A stretch of DNA of 64,000 nucleotides from Piper betle (taxonomy: Eukaryota > Streptophyta > Magnoliopsida > Piperales > Piperaceae). The stretch is taken from positions 140,361-204,360 of the forward strand of contig JAURVB010003333.1 in the NCBI GenBank assembly GCA_033002965.1, in the 5' to 3' direction. Position numbers and translations under genes: made by a program. The notes beneath the pieces are model-generated. The model worked only from the letters and a program-made list of their open reading frames with translations, was not told the DNA's origin and ran no database searches. Shown piece after piece: positions 56,641 through 64,000 of this stretch (positions are counted from its first letter, which is position 1; every line of letters starts with the position of its first letter).

Positions 56641-59093
56641 GATCTTGTAGACGAAATTCATGTTTTTGAGAATATATGTCTCAGCAAGAGTTCAGAGGAT
56701 GTTTCGAAAGCTCAATTGGTTACCATCACAAATGGAATAATTTCTCATTTACCTCTATAAACAATTTATGTAAGAGCTAACACCTAATACTTTGATATTT
56801 ATTATTGTATTGTTTGATTTAAAATTTTGATAAGGTTTAATTGTTAACCTTTGACCAAAGCTGCAAATAATTTGACCCAAATTTAAATTGATGGGCATAA
56901 ATCATCCTTTTAAAATAGTTGACCCAAATATACAAGATTTATATGATAGTTAGTGGACATAGAACAAATTTAAAAGATATTACATGCATTCTTTATATAA
57001 AGAAGTAAAAGAATGAGAAACTTGTAAACCTTGAAACAATGAAAAACTTTGTGTGGACAGTTAGATTATAAGGACAATCCAGATCTAAAGAAGGTCATTT
57101 ATGTAGTTTTGAAAAATTTACCACTGTACCATCATATCTAGACCATCCTGATAAATTTATTTATTTCTTGTATTTAATTATTTTGTGTGATACATATTTA
57201 CTTGTTTATTTCCTATTTATTTGTTCATTTGCATAATTGTTTATTAAAATGCAAGCTCATTATCTATTTATTTACTTATTTATTTATTTATTTATCTAGG
57301 TATTTTTTATTCCCTCATCTATTCATTTATTCGTTCATTTATATTTAGTAGCACATTTATTCAATTGTCATTTGTATATTATAACTCATGATTAGATATT
57401 ATTATTTATTTATTTATTTATTATTCACCTATTATCTCTTGTGTCTAGTTATTTATTATTATTTGTTAAATTATTATTTATTTGTTTAGTTAGTGTTAGA
57501 CATATTAGTTGTGTACTTATTTATTATTTTCATTTATTGTTCTTCTATTTATTTGCATTAATTTATTTACTTATTTGTTTGCTGCTTACTTATTTATCAT
57601 TTTCTGTGCCAAAGGTTAGTATTTCTATTGAGTATTTATTAAGTATTGCTTCCTCTAGAGATGTTTATTTGTTGATGTGAGTACACGTCATGATAATGCA
57701 TCATATACAGTTGTTACATTTTAGTTGAATAATTGGTTTCGATGTAGATTTTGTAGTCCAAGCTCGTCGTAAATGAAACAACACACTTAGAAGTTGGACC
57801 ACAAGTCCATTTTGACTCCCTCTTAGATTTATTGATCTACTATATCATTGTTTTGATTTTGAGATTATAAAATGTGTTAAATGTTGTTTTATTCTAAACT
57901 CATTTTACTTCTGTGATTAATAAACCTCAAGGATGAGATCCCTCATGCTATTTTCAAAAATTCAGATCCACCTCAAGTTGCATATGAGCCTATTTATATA
58001 ATTTTGTTCCCAATCTTCTATATAGTTCTCATCAAAATTTTGTGTGCCAAAAGTTTATGGACTTGACCTTGTATCTAACACAAGAGGGTGCATATGCTAG
58101 TCTTAGGAGGCTCTAGATTGGTGAGAAGGTTGTTCTATTTTCAAGGGATTCTGACACCTCTACATCTTAAGCTTCTTCACACACCAGATAGGCATGCAAT
58201 AGATGGGTATTATTGTGTACATTGCATGTCTATGCTTGTGGTATCAAAAGAATACTTGTTTATGTGCTCTTGACGAGGAATATGATATGGAGGTTGGTGA
58301 GGGTTTAGGATAATTTACTTCCGATAATAGGACCAATGGTTGATATTGCAAAGAATGCCATTGCTGAGAATGACACAATTCAGTAAGTTATCATTTGGGC
58401 ACTTCTTTGGTTCGAGTAGGGAAGCCTCCGAGTAGATGCCCTTTGAGTGTTTCTATTGAGTTATATATATGTTATGCTTCCTCATGGGAGTCAACTCTCA
58501 CTTATTTGTTTGTATTCATTACTTTGTGACTAATGACATTTGTTGCTAACATTTTTCCTATCACATATGTAGGGTTAGCTTTCCTCTGAGTTGAGATGGC
58601 ATTGATGGAAGGATGGAGGGTTGTTGCGCCTCACTTGTGCTCAGTGTGCCGCTTGTTATGTTTTCTTTATGTATTTGTTGCATTTGATGCATGTTTATAT
58701 CTATTCACTTGATGCATATGAGATGTATTTCTTTGCCAGTTTTTGTATATGTAGATCATGCATGATAGAAAGTCTCTAAATAAGAATTTAATATTCTGGT
58801 TGCAGAGCCTTTTTCGTATGTTTATCCCCCATTTATCTACTTGTATCTATTTAGTTCTTGCGGTGTGTCGGTGTTTTCATTCTATTTCATTCCATGTAGT
58901 TTTCTTAGTAGGTTATTGCGCACACCTGTTCATCCCTTAAAGGTTTCTACGATCCATCTTTAGTTCGAATCTTACAGGGTGTCGCACATGCACTCTTATA
59001 AGTTAGCATTACTAAATAGAATTTTGAACTTTTATTATCATCTGCAAGATTTTTATTTTAATAATGACATGATTACAAAATATAGTAAAAAGA
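56641..59093. other. AT-rich intergenic DNA, no supported gene
   Basis: Contains the TTTA-rich low-complexity block. Short plus-strand frames at 57441, 58088 and 58758 are T-rich and encode Leu/Ile-rich strings without homology that I recognise. Confidence 0.4.
57170..57610. repeat. Low-complexity TTTA-rich block
   Basis: Imperfect ATTT/TTTA repeats such as TATTTATTTATTTATTTAT run over about 440 bases, interrupted by ordinary AT-rich sequence. Confidence 0.85.
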
Positions 59094-59548
59094 TCAAATA
59101 AGCCAGTTGCTGATCAAGGAACTCCAACTCTGGGGACGACAAAGAGTGGAGTTTTTAGTTACAAACAATACCAGCCTTCTAGACATGTCCATATCACTAG
59201 CCACCATGCCTGCGGTCAGCTCCCAATCAAAGGCGTTACAAGAGCAAGGGTCAGCTCCACTATGGTCACTCCATATTGCAAGCCCGGGCAAATCCTCCTC
59301 CCAGAGCCAAATGGAAGGTACTCAAAATGTTTTCCATTGTAGCCAATATTGCTGTGCAAAAACCTTTCCGGCAGGAACTCTAGTGGGTTTCCCCAGTATC
59401 TAGGATCACGACAAATGCAGAACATGTTGACTAAGATTAGTGATTTCTCAGGGATGTCATACCCATTGAGTTTGGTTTGGCGCATTGATTTTCGAGGGCT
59501 ATGAAGTGGAACAGAGATGTGTAATCTTAGTATTTCTTTTACGATTGC
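59094..59548 (-). pseudogene. Cytochrome P450 C-terminal fragment (CYP71-clan-like)
   Basis: The minus strand encodes the second half of a plant P450, a haem monooxygenase normally anchored in the ER. It has the K-helix VKEILRLH (ExxR), then NGYDIPEKSLILVNMF, DPRYWGNPLEFLPERF (PERF), and the haem loop PFGSGRRICPG with its Cys ligand. After LTLALV the frame changes by one base, and FDWELTAGMVASDMDMS continues in the new frame to a stop at 59094. Upstream of the K-helix there is an immediate stop (59549-59551) and the N-terminal two-thirds is missing. The ending is also unlike the usual CYP71 C-terminus. It is a dead fragment; the subfamily cannot be fixed. Confidence 0.9.
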
Positions 59549-59551
59549 TCA

Positions 59552-60755
59552 AGCAAGCTTCTTTCTATCACTCTCCTCTAATCTTCTTGGCAAAAATTTT
59601 TCAAAATACACAAAGAAGAGGTGTCATTAAGAATCTGGCTAATTATAACCTGATTCACAAGCCCATATCATTGTTTAAAACTAGAAATTCGGACTCCACT
59701 GGGTATATTATAGAGTGGAGTCATTTCAAAGTCGACTTTAAGCCTACTTGAGGTCATTTACATTAAATTTTTAATTATATAAATAAAAAATTATATGAAA
59801 TTAAATAGATACATATATGATTTACATTACTTAAAAATATTGACTTAGCTATTCTAAAAGAAAACTAATATCTGTTGGTAACTTTTATAACATGACATGG
59901 GGAGTCAATGACAGCATAGAGTCATCCACGGAGTTGACTCAGCAAGCCACAGAGTCGAGCCCACTTGAGGAGATTTTATAGTCAAAAAAGAATTCAGTAT
60001 GAGAGTGGTTGTTTAGTATCAATTTAAGCAAAAGCTAATAGTACATCAATCCTTAAGTGAATGTAGCGATCATCAAATTATATGGCTATATTTTTTTCAA
60101 ACTAAATAAGATTCATTTCATCACCCAATGGTTTAATTTGTAAACTAGCCTATACTTTCACCTTACATGTTAGTTCTAATCAGTTTGTATGGATAAGAAA
60201 CAATTGATTGGCATGAAAGTAAAAGTTTCAGTGTGAAACACATTTTTTTTCTGTAAATTAGGTAGGGAATTAATTAATTACAGTGTATGGGACTGGGTTA
60301 TTGAGATTTTAATTTGTTTACTTATAAGATTTGTCTTCAGGTAAAAAGAAATGAAGCCTATTCTCAATGGAAAACATGAAAAAATGGATTTAACTTTCTA
60401 TCTGCTAAAATAAGGGTTTATGTGTAATATATATTGTTCTAATTCATGAGAGAACTGTTAAAGAACTCTAAAAAATGTACATGAGTTGTCATTTAATGAG
60501 TAATGAACGTCCTTAAGGGGAAGTTGCTAATTAGTCCAATAATGTAGGAAGGGTGTAAATGAGGCTCTCAAGGTCTCTGTTCTCATGTTGTGGTGAGGTT
60601 CATGACTTGAGACTTCTTAGTAAAGATTTAATAAAAATTTCCATGCTAGCTTCCATCTACGAGTTCCTAAGTTCCTCATGTAAATGAGGAATAATAAATA
60701 CAATTGTATCAAATTTAATGAAATATTTACTCCAAAATATGTAGTGTTGCAATAT
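59552..60755. other. Intergenic DNA, no supported gene
   Basis: AT-rich. I looked on the minus strand for later exons of the alkenal reductase (such as a GYGVAKVL-like motif) and for the missing P450 N-terminus and found neither. Confidence 0.4.
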
Positions 60756-60761
60756 TCGAAT

Positions 60762-60998
60762 TTAACTCCCAGGCACCAAGGACTCGTTATACGATCCTAC
60801 GAGCTTTGACATTCGACTACGCATGTAAGGATCACAGTAGAGGTAGAGATTCTTGACGAGCACAGCATTGCCGGTGTCGTTGGCAATCTTGAGCAGGATA
60901 TTGCTGGGGGTGAAGATCACCCTCTCGAACTCCTTGGGGAGGCCCGTCCATACATACTCTATCAGCAGCATCCTCCTTTTAGACACATTTATAGTCAT
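60762..60998 (-). pseudogene. 2-alkenal reductase / double-bond reductase, first exon only
   Basis: NADPH-dependent 2-alkenal reductases are zinc-independent MDR enzymes that reduce alpha,beta-unsaturated carbonyls in the cytosol. The ATG at 60998 on the minus strand opens MTINVSKRRMLLIEYVWTGL, then PKEFERVIF and the conserved LVKNLYLYCDPYMRSRM, ending SLVPGS before a stop. The match covers the first exon of the usual gene, and GGGA-GTTAAA could be a weak splice donor. No downstream exon with the GYGVAKVL or nucleotide-binding region is visible in the next kilobase, so I call it a truncated copy. A minus-strand TTATATAATA near 61050 could be its TATA box. The family call is good; activity is unlikely. 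Confidence 0.8.
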
Positions 60999-61158
60999 CA
61001 AGATGTTAGGGCTAAGATGAATACAAGCATTAGTTTCATGCTAAAGATTATTATATAAGGCAATAGAGGTTGTAAAGGTGATTATTCTTGTTTGAGTGCA
61101 TACTTGGTGGATTGTGATTTATAAGAGGGAAACATCCATGCGTATCATGGCATGCGTA

Positions 61159-61205
61159 TCATAGTCTATCAGCAGCACCCTCTTTTTACACACATTCATG
61201 GTCGT
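61159..61205 (-). repeat. Short duplicate of the alkenal-reductase start region, cut by an LTR
   Basis: About 45 bases (CTATCAGCAGCACCCTCTTT and onward) repeat the start of the reductase exon at 60957-61003, encoding a similar Met-Asn-Val-x-Lys-(Lys/Arg)-Arg-x-Leu-Leu-Ile start. The homology ends at GTCGT, where the family A LTR begins. Confidence 0.75.
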
Positions 61206-62010
61206 TGTTACGGGGTTTAGCTCGTGGGACGGTCGAGAGCTAGGGTTTGGCGGTTGTCCCTAGCATTCCCGCGTCCAAGTCGGGTGGCCGGTGCTATCCG
61301 AGTGTTGAACAACCTACCGAGCATTTATCCGTGATGTGGGCAAGTCCAAGGTCTGACTGGCGCATGTGGTCTATCGGGCGAGTTGCTGTGCGGGCGAGCT
61401 ACCGTGCAGTACCGATAGCAAGCTGTGGCGGACAATTGGTCGGTAAGGAGTACCGAGCAGGCCGCTACCTGGTACCGAGTGTGGTGCGGGTTCCAGGCGC
61501 GTGCAAGGTCAGGCGCAGCCGGGACATTCTACCGAGCAGCGTGGCGGGTAGAGGTGCGGGTTCCGGATGCGTGGGATGCGAGCGACTAGGCATCATGACC
61601 AGGCTGGTGTGGGAGTGTTTCCACGGCTGGAAGGTATACTGATCGCGAATGAAGCGGGTGCATGTACAGCCTTAGTCTGAGGACGTGCCGGGTGCGTGGA
61701 CTTGGCAGTTTGTTCCCAGGCATGTTGGGTCCGACACGAGAAGTACGGGGCTATTCGAGTGGTGAAACAACTGGTTGAGGCTAACACGGTGTTATAGTTG
61801 CGAGTACTTGAAGTGGCGAGCATGAGTCAGGTCGGAGGCCAAATCGGCCTCAAGATGAGTCGGGGCAAAGTGCTGGTGACCGAGCACTTGGGTGTCGGAT
61901 CGATGATCGAGCATTGGTGCCGAGAACCAAGCACGAGGGACTCGAGGTTGATCGTCAGTCGCGGATCACGGGAGTGCCGGAGTGCGCAGGTTCGATGCTC
62001 GGGGCGTGAA

Positions 62011-62160
62011 CGAGCATGATCGAGCGCTGCCAGAGACATCGAGTGCAGCGTGCTCGAGCATTGTGCGCTAGCGAGGAGTTGGCGTGAACGAGCATGATCG
62101 AGCGCTGCCGAGACATCGGTGCAGCGTGCTCGAGCATTGGACGCTAGCGGGGGTTTATGA
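62011..62160. repeat. 78-bp tandem duplication inside the family A LTR
   Basis: CGAGCATGATCGAGCGCTGC starts at 62011 and again at 62089, each followed by a GTGCAGCGTGCTCGAGCATT block. The copies differ by a few bases and small indels. Confidence 0.85.
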
Positions 62161-63518
62161 TCGAGCATGACCAGGACATAGGCGAGGTTGCGGTGCATCT
62201 CAAGTAGCGAGCATGCACGAGCGTGATCGAGTCGTGATCGGTAGCGAGGGGTCTGGCTGCACCAGCATGATCGATGGATGGAGTTGATCGGTACTAGAGG
62301 TTTATCGGTAGCAGGGGGGTTATCGGTGGTGCGTCTGGGGCACGTGCACGAGGATTGCTGTGGTTTTGGTCGAGCCGAAGACTTGGGTTCGAGCCAGGGG
62401 GTTGGACGTGTGGTGGTTTGTAACTAACTGCAAGCGCTGGACTTTGTTTGCCGATAGAGATGGGGGATGATCCTAGTTGGAATCTTGGAGATAAGATTGC
62501 AACTAAGTCGGAGATGACATCGCCCAGGGCTGGATTGAATTGAGACGTCAAGGAAGTCCAGGTTCGTGGAAGATCCAGGAGTGACTCTGTTGGGAAAGAT
62601 TATGCTCGGATTACGCTATCTGGACCGGACGAGCAACGTGGGACTCCTTTATAAGGAGGGAGCCGACGCAGGAAAGAAAAAGGAAGAACTAGCCGAGAGG
62701 GGTCTTGGTGGAACGATCGTGGTCTTTCTTGTGGAGAAGAGAGAAACCTCATCAAGCAAAGTCGTGGAGTGCTGCAGGATCAATTCCGGGAGTTGATTCT
62801 TCACCAAGTTCGACGGCACTAGAGTTGTTGGTCGTCGTGCCTGTGATTGGAGGTACGACGTAGTATCTCTTCTCATAACCTAGCTTGCATTACTTGGTTG
62901 AGGTTTTGCATGTAAACGAGTAGGTCGTGGGTGGCTGCTCGGGGTTGTGATTTGTGGGGACGAATGTGAGTGAGGGGTGCTCTAGTTCTCGCTGCTCTTC
63001 AGGGAAGAGTTGAACACCGTGGGGTTTGTATGTCCATGGTGTAAGCGCGATCGTAGGGTGACGTGCTGTGATCCTTGCTTTTGCAAGCGTACTCCGGCGT
63101 TGAACCGAGGTCCTGTAACTGTGGTGTTGGCGCCCGAGCTGGGGCCTAGTACATGCCCTCTTTGATTCCGGGAACTTGCTCGCGATACCGATCTGGGTTG
63201 GTGCTCAGGATCGACACTGGGCGACTCGATCGAGGTCGCTCACATACTACTTACTTGGTTTGCTATTTGTGTAGACGTGCTTGAGAATTATCTATCGGCA
63301 ACCGACCGATATTCGTGCACTGGGCACCTAGAAATGGTATTCGTGTCTACAGGCGTGTCCCAAAGCACCCAGTGATTTGTCTCAGGAGATCGCCCAGGAG
63401 CGGCTTCTGTTTCGTGTACTTTGAAGGGAGAGCTGATGAGCCTGGGAGCGAAACACGCCGCGCGGTTTGCTGTTGGGGCGAAAAATTTTGTCCCATAGAG
63501 AGCGGCCCGTGACAGAGG

Positions 63519-63530
63519 TGGATCAGAGCC
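63519..63530 (+). other. Primer-binding site of the family A retrotransposon
   Basis: TGGATCAGAGCC, four bases after the LTR end, matches the 3' end complement of initiator tRNA-Met (TGGTATCAGAGCC) with one missing base. It confirms the LTR border at 63514 and the plus orientation. Confidence 0.65.
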
Positions 63531-63852
63531 CAGGTTCTCGGCTGGAAACTGGTCGCACGAAGATCCTGGCGAAGGAAGGTGCACCAGTAACTCTTCGGGA
63601 GGGTTCTCCTCATTTCTACCGGTGAGACGGACACCTCGATCCACCGGAGCTCTCAGAGAGAGGGTCGCACGAAGCCTGGAAGTGCTTGGTAGGAGGGCCC
63701 CACCAGTGACGGAGATGGACACACCGTCTTCGACACCATTGCGCCTCTGGCAGAAGGGTTGTGGGACTTGAACACTCGGTCTACTCACCTGGGCCGAGTC
63801 CAGCCAGGTGCGAGGTGAGACGGCGGAGATGGGAGACCGGCCATGCGGTTGA

Positions 63853-64000
63853 GGTAGGCTGCACGCAGATGGCTTTGCTCAAACAAGCAGGGGTAGCGCA
63901 GCCTCAGCAGGTGGAATTGCTGATCGTGTGGCAGAAGAAGCTGTTCCAGGAAGGCTCAAGGTGCCCGAGCCAAAGAAAATCAAGGGACCAGGTCAGCCAA
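63853..64000 (+). CDS. gag start of the family A retrotransposon, partial
   Basis: An open frame from 63853 to the window edge ends ADRVAEEAVPGRLKVPEPKK followed by IKGPGQP. The word KVPEPK followed by Lys/Pro/Gly is typical of plant Ty3/gypsy gag just before the conserved ENFLW box, which would lie beyond the window. No Met is visible in this frame after the stop at 63850-63852, so the true start is upstream in another frame, by frameshift or sequence error, or not conserved. Confidence 0.6.

Larger units (their letters stand above)
61206..64000 (+). mobile_element. Family A Ty3/gypsy-type LTR retrotransposon, 5' part, running off the window
   Basis: The 5' LTR spans 61206 (TGTTACGGGG) to 63514 (GGCCCGTGACA), 2309 bases. 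A TTTATAAGGAGG box lies near 62647. The LTR is followed by a primer-binding site (63519) and an untranslated leader, then the beginning of gag (63853). The GTCGT before the LTR would be the target duplication. The copy is GC- and CG-rich with little decay, so it is the youngest of the three family A insertions. It landed in the duplicated start of the alkenal-reductase fragment. Confidence 0.85.

Noticed and set aside
63126..63143. TGGCGCCCGAGCTGGGGC as a tRNA-type primer-binding site, which would end the LTR at about 63125
   Set aside because: The solo LTR at 39 kb has the related GGTGTTGGCGTGCAAGCTTT well before its own end, so this lies inside the LTR. The shared end at GTGACA is the real border.

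Overview
The window is nuclear DNA of a flowering plant. The evidence is a four-exon plastid magnesium-chelatase H gene with GT-AG introns, a plant receptor-like cytoplasmic kinase, a small plant-only MGKYVEMLD protein and a dense load of plant retrotransposon and transposon remnants. The species cannot be read from the sequence. Genes occupy a small part of the 64 kb; most of the rest is nested, decayed mobile DNA.

Layout. At 0.3-1.1 kb a minus-strand exon of an ABC1/UbiB-type kinase lies beside a GC-rich tandem repeat. At 2.4-7.0 kb is CHLH (plus strand), complete except for a one-base deletion in a G run in the last exon. A strong short hairpin follows at 7.4 kb, then the first LTR of 'family A' (7.63-9.80 kb). 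From 9.8 to 32.8 kb I see no intact gene: Ty1/copia remnants (12.3-13.6 and 24.2-25.8 kb), a 45-bp minisatellite (14.3 kb), a reiterated AT-rich unit (15.9-19.0 kb), a long 'family B' LTR-like element (19.1-22.8 kb), and two striking tandem arrays, 22-bp units at 29.5 kb and mixed 43/36-bp units at 29.9 kb. At 33.2 kb is a compact intact gene for a 66-residue protein, preceded by two upstream ORFs. At 34.27-36.59 kb is a 2.3-kb near-palindrome, probably a foldback-type element. A solo family A LTR with an almost intact target-site duplication lies at 39.09-40.90 kb. At 42.7-44.0 kb is a GC-rich kinase gene broken by six single-base indels. From 46 to 57 kb there are two more family B elements, a plant-transposon-protein remnant, a hAT element with 8-bp target duplications and Sireviridae-like copia ends. 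At 59.1-61.2 kb are minus-strand fragments of a cytochrome P450 and a 2-alkenal reductase. The window ends in a family A LTR retrotransposon whose 5' LTR, primer-binding site and start of gag are visible.

Reading the genes together: only CHLH (chlorophyll synthesis, plastid signalling), the kinase and the 66-residue protein look like host genes under coding constraint. There is no operon-like cluster and no sign of a shared pathway. The indels in CHLH and the kinase mostly sit in G or C runs of otherwise well-conserved coding sequence, which points to sequence error at least as strongly as to gene death. I did not find a convincing new biological system. The most unusual structures are the 2.3-kb palindrome, the 22-bp array ending 14 bp before a TATA box, and the 7.4-kb hairpin.
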